Positions 1-9,679 of a DNA stretch of 64,000 nucleotides are shown here, piece after piece. Origin of the DNA: Microbulbifer variabilis (GTDB taxonomy: Bacteria > Pseudomonadota > Gammaproteobacteria > Pseudomonadales > Cellvibrionaceae). The DNA lies in NCBI RefSeq assembly GCF_023716485.1, contig NZ_CP092418.1:3690501-3754500 (forward strand), given 5' to 3'. The notes under the pieces were generated by a model. That model made no database searches, had not been told where the DNA came from, and worked only from the letters and a program-made list of their open reading frames with translations. The translations under genes were made by a program, and so were the position numbers. Each line of letters begins with the position of its first letter. Position 1 is the first letter of the stretch.

Positions 1-946
1 TAGTATCACTATCACCTCCAAGGTTTACGGCTTTCACAAGGCCATCTTCAAAATTTGAAGTGTTATAAAAAGCCCATAAAGCCGCCTCTAAAGAATCAAT
101 GACATAACCGGATGAGAGTATTTCATCTCTTGTTTTTTTCTTATATGATCCCAGTGCTATTTTGTTTACCTTCTCGCAAAGAGGATGAAATCCCCAATAG
201 CCGTTAACTGGAGCATATCCTTCGCTCAAAAGTACATCTTTTGTCTCGCCATACAAAGCACCAAGAATCAGAGCTGAAAAATACCTACATGAATCCACAC
301 ATTCAATTGCGGGATGAGTTGTTTTTGAACTTTCTCCAGCCATTCGGATACCATCCTGTGGCAGGCTAGCAAAAAAAAGGGGGACCGGAGCCAGCCTCAT
401 TAGGGAACCATTACCTGCGGATCTTTCATGGTCAGAACCAGAAAACTCTTGCCCTGTTTCAGAGAACTTACTGAGGGCTCTCGCAGTAGCATTCCCTATA
501 TCAAAACAACTACCAGTGGAACTAAAAAGACCATCCTTCCACCACGCTAGATAAAGCTCCATTTGATTTCTTGCATCGAAAGATTTCTTATCAAGCAAGC
601 TATAGGCTAGACAAAGAGCCATACTGGTATCATCAGTCCATTGACCAGGCTTCAACTTAAATGGTCCTCCCCCTACAATTTCTGTTAGATCCTCTTTATC
701 TGGTCTCGCACCAAATTCCAGGGTTGTACCTAGGGCATCTCCAATAGCCAGACCTAACAAGCAACCTCTATATCTATCAGCTAGAATACTAGAGTTCTTC
801 CCAATTGATCTTGTAAAATTGAATAAGTCTGCCTGTGATCGAGAAGATTCTCGATAGATAAAGTAGTTTAGTAGCCATTGATTTTTAGTTTGACTTTCCT
901 CATCAAACTTATTAGACAATGGAGGAACACTAACTTTAACAACCAT
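1..946 (-). CDS. ADP-ribosylglycohydrolase (DraG/ARH family), probable immunity protein, 3' end cut by window edge
   Basis: The reading frame starts at 946 and is still open at base 1, giving 315 residues. Family motifs are clear: RYRGCLLGLAIGDALG (58-73), the metal-binding TDDT (104-107) and GGDSDT (310-315), the usual second metal motif near the C-terminus, so only a short tail is missing. Enzymes of this family remove ADP-ribose from arginine and other residues. The start codon overlaps the stop of the upstream rhs gene (TAATG), and that gene ends in an ADP-ribosyltransferase domain. The inferred role is therefore immunity, by reversing the toxin's modification. About 57 residues precede the catalytic fold; Tri1-type immunity proteins use an N-terminal extension to block their toxin. 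The gene is AT-rich like the toxin tip. The enzyme family is certain on motifs; the immunity role is inferred from context. Confidence 0.9.
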   Translation of the reverse strand, partial: MVVKVSVPPLSNKFDEESQTKNQWLLNYFIYRESSRSQADLFNFTRSIGKNSSILADRYRGCLLGLAIGDALGTTLEFGARPDKEDLTEIVGGGPFKLKPGQWTDDTSMALCLAYSLLDKKSFDARNQMELYLAWWKDGLFSSTGSCFDIGNATARALSKFSETGQEFSGSDHERSAGNGSLMRLAPVPLFFASLPQDGIRMAGESSKTTHPAIECVDSCRYFSALILGALYGETKDVLLSEGYAPVNGYWGFHPLCEKVNKIALGSYKKKTRDEILSSGYVIDSLEAALWAFYNTSNFEDGLVKAVNLGGDSDT

Positions 947-3900
947 TATTCCTCCTCCAAATCAATACGCCAAATACCATCTTCATCTTTTTCTTTCTTA
1001 GTTATTTTAAATTCTGTTCCCGGACGGAACAAAACCTCATCTTCGGAGGGAACTGCAGATATATCTTGTATTTTTACACCTGTTTTAGATTTTATAGTCA
1101 TTTGCACATTTCCAGAAAAAGCTTCATCTGGGTCTGAAGTTGAACTACTAAAGCCCTTATCTGAATATATTTCCCCCACACCAGGAAAACGCTCATGAAC
1201 TTTTTCTTCTGTCATTGGGGCACCGCGATAAGTTGTTCCTGCAAAATTTCTTAAAGGGTCAGCTGAAAGTTTTTCAAGCGCCCTACTTGCAGCACTATTA
1301 ACAGGGTCCCACGTCTCACTTATTTCAGGGTATTTTCCTCTCAACACCCCATTCATCTGCCTATAGTATGGGCCGGTATAGGTCCGAAGTGCTAAAAACT
1401 CATGCTGATATAAATTTTCTGGCAACCCCTCAAGAGAACTTTGCAACTGATTACTATTTTCAACAAAAGATAAACCAGCATGTTGCTCAACGACGTTATT
1501 GACATTTAAATCTTCAAGAAAGTCAAAATCATCCGGTATTTTATTTACATCACCTTTAGAGCAATCGTCACTTTTTGCAGTAAGCCCAAACGGATCAATC
1601 CATCTAACTGGGTTGGGAACATACCGATAATTATTCGATCCCCCCAATAACCCAACCGGATCTTGTTGAGTAAACTCACCAACTTGTGGATCATAGTACC
1701 TAAACCGGTTGTAATGCAGCCCAGTTTCTTCATCGAAATACTGCCCTTGGAAGCGAATCGGCTGTTCAATTTGGTTTTCGTGAGCCACGGCGATATTGCC
1801 ATAGCTCTTGTAGGCAACACACCATACCACTTCACCATCTTGGTTGGTAAGGGTATCTGGAGTTCCCAGGTGATCCAGATGGTAGTGATAAACCTGATTA
1901 TCTTCTTTTAAACCAACAGGTTTGAAAGTACCCGGCTCGAAGTAGTAAGTACGGGTATTGAGATCCTGCTTGGTCTGGGTATCGACTTTATTTTCCTGCA
2001 GGAGCACGTCGCCATCCCAGAGAAAACCGGTTTGCACGCTTTCACTCACTTTACCAATACGACGCCCCAGAGGGTCGTATTGGTAGTGAATCTTTTGTTG
2101 AAGCTGCTCTGCCCCCTCTTCTACCTTGAGCTTTTCTACCCGCACCAGCTGCTGGCGGCTGTTGTAGTGGTAGCGGGTTTGCAGTTTTTGTCCTTTACCG
2201 CGCAGTTCGGCGATGCGATTGCCGTGGATATCGTAGCGGTAGTGGGTATCACCACGGAAGGCTAAGCGGTTGCCTTTGACCTGGGTGGCGCTGGCCTGCT
2301 GCTTGGCTTCTTCTTTCGAGTTAGCGGCGGCAAGAATATTGTGCGCGGGATCGTGCACAAAATATTCGGGGTTGGGGCCGTCTACCTGAGTGAGCCGGTC
2401 GAGGGCGTCGTAGTGGTAGCTGCGGGTGCCGCGCAGGCTGTCCTCAATTTGGGCAATCTGGTCGGCTTTATTGTATTGGTAGCTACGCTCCAGGATGGAG
2501 TTTGACTGAGTTGGATCTGATACCGGGCCATTTGCTTTGCCCAGGCGCAGTTTTTGCAGGCGGCCCTGAGGATCGTAATCTCTCTGGCTTTCCAGCCCAT
2601 TGCCGTGTTGGCGCTGGCTTTCCCTGCCCTGTTCATCGTGGCTGATGCTGGTGATCAGCTGATCGGTGTCGCCACCTACTGGGCAGCGGTGTAGGCTTTG
2701 GAATTGGCCGGCGGGATTGAAAGCGAAGTTCAGTACTTCACCATCGGGTAATGTTGTGGCAATACGATTACCGACGGCATCGTATTGGTGGCTCAGTTTG
2801 TCTTTGCCCTGCCAATCGGCAACAACACGCCCATTGGCATCGTACTCCCAGCGCAGTTTGCGATGGGTATTTTCCGCTTCGATAAGCTGTCCGCTTCGGT
2901 TGTAGCGGAAGTTAGTAATCCCATCCGGGGTCACTTCTTCTAACAGGCGGCCGAAGGGGTCTCGCTCGAAGATGGTGTCGATACCCTTACCTGAATCCGA
3001 ATCCGTCACTGCTCTGGAGCTAATCAGGTGGCCGGCGCGGTTGTAGGCGTAGCGGGTCACGCGGCCATCGAAACCGATTTCTTCGATTAATCGTTCGTTG
3101 AGATCGTATTTAAGCTGGTAGCGCTCTCCGTTTTCATTGGTGAGGCCGACTAAGTTGCGCTCGCCGTCATAGTGATATTGCAGGCGGCTGCCGTCCGGGT
3201 TGGTGCGGGTCTTAACCTGGCTGAGGCCGTCGTAGGCATAACTGGTACTACGACCTTCGGAGTCGGTAACTTCGGCCAGTAACCCCTGAGGGTTGTAGCT
3301 GTATTGGGTGCGAGCACCATCTGGGGTGATTACCGCATGGATGCGATCCTGAGCATCATACTCGTAGCGGGTGACCTGGCCGGGGGCGTGCTGTACTTCT
3401 TCCAGGCGACGAGCGTTGTCATAGCGGTAGTGTTGGGCGCGGCCCATAGGGTCTTTGACCGCCGCAAGTTTACCCTCGGGGTTCCACAAGTAGCGGGTGG
3501 TATTTCCCAATGGGTCGGTAACGCTGCCGATCAGACCAACGGGGTTATAACCGTATTGGGTACTGTTGCCGAGAGGATCTTTAGTGGCAACGATCTGACC
3601 TTTTTTGTTGTACTCGCGTTGCCACTTATTCCCAGCAGGGTCCGTAACTTTTGCGGGCAGACCTTCGCTATTGTATTCAATGCAGCGCTTATTGCCGGCG
3701 GCATCGGTTTTTTGTACCAGGCGGCCTTGATTATCGTATTGATAAATCTCTTCGCGCAGACTGCCATCGTCACTTGGCAGCTGTACCTTAGTGATCTGGC
3801 CCAGATCGTTATATGTATAAAGGGTCTCGGCACCTTCCGGATCGCGGTGATAAATGGGCAGGGCGCGCTCATTGAAACGGTAACGCTCTTTACCGCCGCG

Positions 3901-6066
3901 GGTATCCGTGACGCTAACCCCCTTACCATCATCATCCCAGGCAAACTGATAATTGTAAGTGTCCTGCCCATCGATAGGGTCACCCCACTGACGAACACAG
4001 CGGGCGGAGGGACCTTCGGCATCCCATTCGAAGTGGAAGCGGTAGCCGGTTTTTAGGGTACGCTGCTTAATAACATGCTGGTGATACTGATACTGCTCAC
4101 TGTGGCCATCAGCATCGGTGGCCTTGATCAGGTCGCCTTCATTGTTGTACTCATATTTTGCGAGAACTTTAATACGACCATCGCGGGTTTCTTTTTTCAG
4201 TTCACCAATATGTAAACTTTTTGCCTGCCCTTCCGGAGGACTGATATGCAGGGCTTCACCGAGACTGCTCTCGATACAGATTAAACGCTCATCGATATAG
4301 TGGAACAGGTAGAAGTTGCCGTAACCATCGCGAATTTCTGCAAGCTTAAGAGTCCCCTTATCCCCGATAGCTTTAAAGTGCCTCTGCACTCCATTGGGGG
4401 CACCATAGGGGGTAACTATCCAATGTTCATCATTAACGCGAGTAAGCGATAACTGCTCCACCACATTGTGGCTGCGGCCGCTATCTCCTGGTGCCGGCAG
4501 GTTAATCACTCGGCCCTCGGCATCGTGGAATTGCACCGCTTTACCGGGCCGCCATAGCAGTTTTTCCCCCAGGGTATGAGTCCAGCCATGTCCCAGACCA
4601 AAATCTTTGGGGTTACTGCTGCGGTAAGTACGCGCTACAGTGAGTGGCAGGGGCCCATCTAATACCGTATCCACCAGAGTGAGACGCTCCTCACCGGTTT
4701 TTAGGTTGATGGGCTCTCCGCCCTCACAGGCATTCGCATTGCACTGGGAGGTACTACCATTTTGGTTAGTGCCGGTCTCACTATTGGCGCTATCCGGTTC
4801 ATTGGAAGTAGAACTGCCGTTGGCCTGGCTCCCACCATCGGTATTGGAGCCTGAGCCACTCCCCTGGTTGCTTTGATTACCGTTACTGGAATTACTGGTA
4901 GAGCTATTGCTAGAAGCAGAGCTACTGGAAGCGCTACTTGAGGAAGAACTACTCGACGAGGGGCCGCCGGACGGTGTTGGTACCGCGGCTTCAGAGGAAC
5001 TCAGGTCGGAGAAGCTGGCACCATTGCCCTTGGCATTGCCGCCGCGTTTTTTGGAGAGCAGATTGCGCTGCTTTTTCAGCTTGGCAAAATCCATCATCAG
5101 GTCGCCGATGCCACGGAAGGCTGTTAGCAGGCGCGTATTTTTCGCCATAGCCGCTACCGCACCAATACCCCCTGTAGCCGCAGCCAACACGATGGTAAGA
5201 ATAATCTCAAAAGCTCCACCACCGGCCATTTCGGTGATTTCTAAACTGTGCTGGGCACTGGCGTAATCCTTGGCAAAACGGATGATGATATCGCGTAGCG
5301 CCGGATCGTCATAAATCAGTTCAGCCACCTCAAGGGCCAGATCAAATTGCTGCTTGGTGATTTTAGAGGGGTCGAAGCCGAGTACATCTACCGCTTCTCG
5401 CTGAACAACCGATAAATATTCCCGTTGAGACTCTACAAGACTTTTATCATGGAGCAGGTAATTGACAACCGCTTTATTTTGCTCAAAGGACTGACGTACA
5501 GGATGGATTAGTGCAGCCACTTCAAGCACGTCTTTAGCCCAAACGGCCAGCCCCCAGGCAGCGTTGCCCAGGCCCGTAGCGCCTCGATTAATATAAGCAC
5601 CTACCTTCTCTAGACCCGAGCGCTGTTCATGGCGCTGCTGAATCAACGCAGCCTCAGCCCGCTCTTGAGCAATAATCTGCTGAAACCCTATACGGATTTT
5701 GCTGAGCAGTTGCGCCTGCTTGTCGACCAACTCGGTAGCGGCAAATGGGGCTTCCTCAATAATCAGGCGGTTTTGTACCAGGGCCAGGTAGATTTCTTTT
5801 TCCCGGCTGGTTAAATGTCCCGGAGCTTCACTTAAGGGGCCAAGAAATATCGTACCCGACTGACTGGACTGGATACTGACACTCAGCGTATTGCAGGAAA
5901 TCCCATTCAAGCCGAAAAAGTATTCATAGATCTCCTGAATGGCGGCGTTATCGAACATAGATAAGAGCTGGGTGGCATCCACCTGCAGGGGAATACCCAT
6001 CTGGTACGCCCAGCCAACTCTCACCATATAACGAATGCCTTGCCTATTCTCGACACTTAGCTGCAT
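946..6066 (-). CDS. Rhs-family polymorphic toxin with C-terminal ADP-ribosyltransferase domain
   Basis: This is a 1706-residue protein. The N-terminus (1-360) is not a recognisable PAAR domain and has one hydrophobic stretch near 280-305. A Ser/Asn/Gly-rich linker follows (about 360-445), then the DUF6531-type entry to the Rhs cage (about 450-530), many YD repeats, and the conserved core end reaching DPFGL at about 1495. The last 211 residues are the variable tip. They contain TTYRG (Arg1614), SSSTS (1641-1644 region) and EDE (1675-1677), the R-S-E triad of arginine-type ADP-ribosyltransferases. Known Rhs proteins cleave off and release such tips. The start has an AAGGA ribosome site seven bases upstream. 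The tip is visibly more AT-rich than the cage, as expected after tip exchange. The next gene is a matching ADP-ribosylglycohydrolase. No vgrG, EagR-type chaperone or secretion gene lies in the window, so the delivery route is unknown. Confidence 0.93.
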   Translation of the reverse strand: MQLSVENRQGIRYMVRVGWAYQMGIPLQVDATQLLSMFDNAAIQEIYEYFFGLNGISCNTLSVSIQSSQSGTIFLGPLSEAPGHLTSREKEIYLALVQNRLIIEEAPFAATELVDKQAQLLSKIRIGFQQIIAQERAEAALIQQRHEQRSGLEKVGAYINRGATGLGNAAWGLAVWAKDVLEVAALIHPVRQSFEQNKAVVNYLLHDKSLVESQREYLSVVQREAVDVLGFDPSKITKQQFDLALEVAELIYDDPALRDIIIRFAKDYASAQHSLEITEMAGGGAFEIILTIVLAAATGGIGAVAAMAKNTRLLTAFRGIGDLMMDFAKLKKQRNLLSKKRGGNAKGNGASFSDLSSSEAAVPTPSGGPSSSSSSSSSASSSSASSNSSTSNSSNGNQSNQGSGSGSNTDGGSQANGSSTSNEPDSANSETGTNQNGSTSQCNANACEGGEPINLKTGEERLTLVDTVLDGPLPLTVARTYRSSNPKDFGLGHGWTHTLGEKLLWRPGKAVQFHDAEGRVINLPAPGDSGRSHNVVEQLSLTRVNDEHWIVTPYGAPNGVQRHFKAIGDKGTLKLAEIRDGYGNFYLFHYIDERLICIESSLGEALHISPPEGQAKSLHIGELKKETRDGRIKVLAKYEYNNEGDLIKATDADGHSEQYQYHQHVIKQRTLKTGYRFHFEWDAEGPSARCVRQWGDPIDGQDTYNYQFAWDDDGKGVSVTDTRGGKERYRFNERALPIYHRDPEGAETLYTYNDLGQITKVQLPSDDGSLREEIYQYDNQGRLVQKTDAAGNKRCIEYNSEGLPAKVTDPAGNKWQREYNKKGQIVATKDPLGNSTQYGYNPVGLIGSVTDPLGNTTRYLWNPEGKLAAVKDPMGRAQHYRYDNARRLEEVQHAPGQVTRYEYDAQDRIHAVITPDGARTQYSYNPQGLLAEVTDSEGRSTSYAYDGLSQVKTRTNPDGSRLQYHYDGERNLVGLTNENGERYQLKYDLNERLIEEIGFDGRVTRYAYNRAGHLISSRAVTDSDSGKGIDTIFERDPFGRLLEEVTPDGITNFRYNRSGQLIEAENTHRKLRWEYDANGRVVADWQGKDKLSHQYDAVGNRIATTLPDGEVLNFAFNPAGQFQSLHRCPVGGDTDQLITSISHDEQGRESQRQHGNGLESQRDYDPQGRLQKLRLGKANGPVSDPTQSNSILERSYQYNKADQIAQIEDSLRGTRSYHYDALDRLTQVDGPNPEYFVHDPAHNILAAANSKEEAKQQASATQVKGNRLAFRGDTHYRYDIHGNRIAELRGKGQKLQTRYHYNSRQQLVRVEKLKVEEGAEQLQQKIHYQYDPLGRRIGKVSESVQTGFLWDGDVLLQENKVDTQTKQDLNTRTYYFEPGTFKPVGLKEDNQVYHYHLDHLGTPDTLTNQDGEVVWCVAYKSYGNIAVAHENQIEQPIRFQGQYFDEETGLHYNRFRYYDPQVGEFTQQDPVGLLGGSNNYRYVPNPVRWIDPFGLTAKSDDCSKGDVNKIPDDFDFLEDLNVNNVVEQHAGLSFVENSNQLQSSLEGLPENLYQHEFLALRTYTGPYYRQMNGVLRGKYPEISETWDPVNSAASRALEKLSADPLRNFAGTTYRGAPMTEEKVHERFPGVGEIYSDKGFSSSTSDPDEAFSGNVQMTIKSKTGVKIQDISAVPSEDEVLFRPGTEFKITKKEKDEDGIWRIDLEEE

Positions 6067-6891
6067 GGATAATCCTTCAAACGCCGTAAGCCCGCTCTAC
6101 GCCAGCTTCTTTTATTTTTGCCAGATCCAATAAATCATCCCGATTTATCTTCACATCTATTTACAACCCGGCACACATGGCCGGCCTCTATTCCAATAAA
6201 AATTGTTCACTCTGCAAGTAATAACACGATTAGTACTTGTCACAGCCCAAAATCTTTTGGATTAGGATGTTCGCAATTTGTGAAATCTTAAATAGTAAAC
6301 CTCATGATCCCGAAAGCTTATGGAAAACTACTTGCCAATAGCTCCAATTTACCGGCACCTGGATGGGATGAGGCCAAAGCTACCGGTAAGGGATACCTGA
6401 AATTGCGACCTATCTGGGCAGATTACCGCAAATAGGTCGAGGGGGATAGATAAACGGCATTACACGAGTACGACAACGAGTGTAGCGCTGCAGACAAATA
6501 AATTACTGAAAATATTTTGAATTAAGCGCAACAAATATAAGGCAATCATCCTAGCAACAGATAATTTAATGCAAAGATCTAAAAGAAAAATCAAATTCGA
6601 ATTTAACCGGAAATAACTCATTAAAAAAGTTATTTGTACTGCCATCCCTCTTCACGACTTTAACTAGTAGCTACTAGTTGGATCTATAGAACCACTCCAG
6701 GATCAGGCACAATTTGAACACCATCACAAACCAGGAGAGGAGAAGAGATTAGAAAGAATTTAGAGCTGGGTGAAAAAATGAGCAGCTGAGAATGGAGAAA
6801 TGAAAAGCTTATCAACAATCTTTCTTTTCAGGTGAAAGCCATTACTAATTTCAACTCCTAAATCGTTAGTAATGACTTACACCATAAAGAT
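6067..6891. other. 825-bp AT-rich intergenic region upstream of rhs and downstream of pyk
   Basis: No convincing gene was found. A 43-codon plus-strand frame at 6304-6435 has a more balanced base composition than its surroundings but no ribosome site and no recognised product. A 61-codon minus frame at 6460-6645 is low-complexity and hydrophobic and looks accidental. The rhs promoter must lie in the left part. The region may be scar DNA from the arrival of the toxin module. Confidence 0.5.
6840..6874 (-). terminator. Weak hairpin downstream of pyk
   Basis: The arms CATTACTAA (6840-6848) and TTAGTAATG (6866-6874) form a nine-base inverted repeat starting 18 bases past the pyk stop. There is no clear T-run after it on the minus strand, so it may only protect the transcript's 3' end. 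Confidence 0.35.
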
Positions 6892-8328
6892 TTATTCGAT
6901 CTCTTTAATACGCATCGAGTTGGTATGACCACCGACATTGAGGCGCTCACCCTGGGTGATCAATACCCGTTGACCTTTTTGCAGGTCAATGCGCGCGCCC
7001 AGTACTTCGATAATAGATTCGGTAAGGTGCCCCAGAGGCACCGTGGCTGGATCGTAACTGATGGGCTCTACTCCGCGCAAGAGTACCAGCTGACGCGCAA
7101 CATTGGGATGCCTTGTCATAGCGTAAATCGGCAGGCGGGTATTAGCGCGGGACATCATACGCGGGGTACGGCCAGATTCTGTCAGCGCAGCCACCGCACA
7201 GAGATTCTCCACTCGGGCAGCCACATCGATAGCGGCTTGGGCGATTACGGTGTCAATACGATCCGAAGCGCCGTGCTCCTCAGGCGAGTAAGGCACGCTG
7301 CCGAGATACTGCTCAGCCCCCACTATCACCTCACTCATGGATTCCACTGCAGATACCGGGTAATCCCCGGCGGCGGTCTCGGCAGAAAGCATCACCGCAT
7401 CAGTACCATCCAGCACGGCATTAGCCACGTCCATCACTTCCGCACGGGTAGGCGTTGGGCTAGTAATCATGGACTCCATCATTTGCGTCGCGGTGATTAC
7501 GCCACGATTGAGTGCATTGGCTCGATTGATCAGTTTCTTTTGCACACCCACCAGAGCGGGATCGCCAATCTCCACCCCTAGGTCGCCACGGGCCACCATA
7601 ATGGCATCAGAAGCAAGAATCAGGGCATCCATCTGTGCATCGTCGGCAACGGCTTCGGCGCGCTCAATCTTGGCCACAATGGCGGCCTGGCTACCGGCAG
7701 CCTGCATGGCCTTGCGCGCGGTCTCCAGGTCCTCGGCACAGCGGGGGAAACTCACTGCGAGGAAATCCACTTCCAATTCGGCAGCCAGTTCAATATCGCG
7801 GTAATCTTTTTCAGTTAAAGCTGGCGCGGACAAACCACCACCGAGCAGGTTAATGCCCTTATTATTGGAGAGTTTCCCGCCCTGCAGCACACGGCAATAC
7901 AGCTTGCTGGCAGTGGTGCCGGTCACCTCCAGGCGAATCTTGCCATCATCGAGCAGGAGAATATTACCGGAATGGCAATCGCTGATCAGACTGGGGTAGT
8001 CGACCCCCACACGATGCTCATCGCCCCCTTCCGGAGGGCAGTCGAGATCCAGTGTGAACTCATCATTGTTCTCAAGCGCCACGCTGCCGGCTGTAAAACG
8101 GGCAATTCGAATTTTGGGGCCCTGTAAGTCGCCCAGCACTGCGACAGTTTTCCCCTGGGCCTCAGCAGCATCTCGCACTTCCCGCACCCGACGGCGATGG
8201 TCATCGGCACTACCGTGGGAGAAATTTAAACGCACAACATTCACGCCGGCACGAATCATTTCATCGATCACACGCGGCTTATCGGTACCGGGTCCCAGAG
8301 TGGCGACGATTTTTGTATGGCGAATCAT
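6892..8328 (-). CDS. pyk: Pyruvate kinase
   Basis: This 478-residue cytoplasmic enzyme converts phosphoenolpyruvate and ADP to pyruvate and ATP. The opening RHTKIVATLGPGTDKP and RLNFSHG motifs, the catalytic-lysine segment IVAKIERAEAV and the family signature around MMESMITSPTPTRAE are all intact, and the length is normal. It is the last gene of the edd-zwf-pgl-eda-gap-pyk series on this strand, 153 bases behind gap, so it completes the route from glucose 6-phosphate to pyruvate. The gap leaves room for its own promoter. Whether it is the PykA or PykF allosteric type cannot be told by eye, although PykA-type enzymes are the usual partners of this pathway. Confidence 0.96.
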   Translation of the reverse strand: MIRHTKIVATLGPGTDKPRVIDEMIRAGVNVVRLNFSHGSADDHRRRVREVRDAAEAQGKTVAVLGDLQGPKIRIARFTAGSVALENNDEFTLDLDCPPEGGDEHRVGVDYPSLISDCHSGNILLLDDGKIRLEVTGTTASKLYCRVLQGGKLSNNKGINLLGGGLSAPALTEKDYRDIELAAELEVDFLAVSFPRCAEDLETARKAMQAAGSQAAIVAKIERAEAVADDAQMDALILASDAIMVARGDLGVEIGDPALVGVQKKLINRANALNRGVITATQMMESMITSPTPTRAEVMDVANAVLDGTDAVMLSAETAAGDYPVSAVESMSEVIVGAEQYLGSVPYSPEEHGASDRIDTVIAQAAIDVAARVENLCAVAALTESGRTPRMMSRANTRLPIYAMTRHPNVARQLVLLRGVEPISYDPATVPLGHLTESIIEVLGARIDLQKGQRVLITQGERLNVGGHTNSMRIKEIE

Positions 8329-8481
8329 ATGGTCCCGTTAGATATTTGTTTGAAAGAAAATGTCTACGACCGGCTAGCACTGCAAAAGTAAATTTAGCCG
8401 GCCCACTAGAGTACAAGACGAATTCACAGGCTTTCCCACAAGGGTTTTCTAATTTAGGGGCAACCTATCATAAGAGTATAC

Positions 8482-9516
8482 TCAGGCAGATTCCGCCACC
8501 GGCAGATCCAACTGTAAAGCTGCTGCCATGGCCAAGCTGGTATCCAACATACGGTGGGAGAAGCCCCATTCATTGTCATACCAGGCCATCACCTTCACCA
8601 GATTTCCATTCACCCGCGTGTGATTGGCATCGAAGTGGCTGGAAGCGGTGGTGTGATTAAAATCCACAGAAACCAAAGGTTGGTCGCAATAGCTCAAGAC
8701 ACCACCACTGGCTTCTGCGGCGCTCTGCATAATGCGGTTTACCTCTTCAACCGTAGTATCGCGGCCCGCAATAAACTGACAGTCCACCAGAGAGACGTTA
8801 CTTACCGGCACCCGAACCGCCATTCCATCCAAACGCCCCTTTAATTCCGGTAATACCAGACCCACGGCCGCCGCCGCCCCAGTCTTGGTGGGAATCATAT
8901 TGTCGGCCGCGGCACGTGCCCGATAAATATCCGCATGTACCGCATCCTGAGTGTTTTGGTCGTTGGTATAGGCATGCACCGTGGTCATAAAGCCCCGCTC
9001 AATTCCCAGCGCACGGTGCAGCGCCTGTGCCACCGGTGCTAGGCAATTGGTGGTGCAGGAAGCATTGGAAACTACGCGATGCTCCGAGGTCAGGTTACTA
9101 TTATTCACGCCGTAAACCACGGTGAGATCTGCATCTTTTGAAGGAGCGGAAATCAGCACCGCTGCAGCACCAGCTTCGATATGGGCAGAGGCAGAAGCCT
9201 TGTCAGTAAAGCGGCCAGTACATTCCAATACCAGATCCACCCCCAGCTTTGCCCAAGGCAGTTTAGCCGGATCGCGCTCCTGATAGACCTGAACTCTATC
9301 GGAGCCGATAATCAACGCATTGCCATCCACTTTTACTTCGGTGGCAAAGCGGCCGTGAATAGTATCGAAACGCGTCAAGTGCGCATTGGAGGCAACCGGA
9401 GCCAAGTCATTAATCGCAACCAGCTGGATACGATCGCTGTAACCAGACTCGTAGATGGCACGGGTGACGTTGCGACCGATACGGCCGTAACCATTGATGG
9501 CGACTTTAATTTTCAT
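8482..9516 (-). CDS. gap: Type I glyceraldehyde-3-phosphate dehydrogenase
   Basis: This 344-residue protein oxidises glyceraldehyde 3-phosphate to 1,3-bisphosphoglycerate with NAD. It has the Rossmann start [11 protein letters not shown], Asp37 in the NAD-preferring position (AINDLAP), the active site SNASCTTNC with Cys154, and His181 in TVHAYT. The C-terminal [12 protein letters not shown] segment is also typical. The start has AAGG a few bases upstream. It sits between eda and pyk and takes the triose phosphate released by KDPG aldolase on to pyruvate kinase. Erythrose-4-phosphate dehydrogenase is a close relative; the operon position favours GAPDH. Confidence 0.94.
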   Translation of the reverse strand: MKIKVAINGYGRIGRNVTRAIYESGYSDRIQLVAINDLAPVASNAHLTRFDTIHGRFATEVKVDGNALIIGSDRVQVYQERDPAKLPWAKLGVDLVLECTGRFTDKASASAHIEAGAAAVLISAPSKDADLTVVYGVNNSNLTSEHRVVSNASCTTNCLAPVAQALHRALGIERGFMTTVHAYTNDQNTQDAVHADIYRARAAADNMIPTKTGAAAAVGLVLPELKGRLDGMAVRVPVSNVSLVDCQFIAGRDTTVEEVNRIMQSAAEASGGVLSYCDQPLVSVDFNHTTASSHFDANHTRVNGNLVKVMAWYDNEWGFSHRMLDTSLAMAAALQLDLPVAESA

Positions 9517-9642
9517 CTGGCTTTACCTTTTTATTAGCTTCTGGTTATCCCCTATTGCATCCATTTATGAATGCACTCTAGCGAACTTTTATGACGATTT
9601 GCCTGATGGTGTAGCGCACTTGCATCAGTCACTAAAGTACTA

Positions 9643-9657
9643 CCCGAACAATTCGGG
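9643..9657 (-). terminator. Short GC hairpin between eda and gap
   Basis: CCCGAA, a three-base loop and TTCGGG form a compact hairpin 22 bases after the eda stop. No T-run follows, so it may attenuate or stabilise the transcript rather than end it. The 163-base gap here could also hold a gap promoter. Confidence 0.3.
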
Positions 9658-9679
9658 AACGGCACAGGCAATTAACAGA

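Noticed and set aside
3304..4056. 250-codon plus-strand frame opposite the YD repeats
   Set aside because: It is the complement of a real repeat-rich gene; its hydrophobic composition follows from antisense reading of the YD repeats.
6460..6645. 61-codon minus-strand frame
   Set aside because: Low complexity in AT-rich DNA, no ribosome site and no recognisable product.
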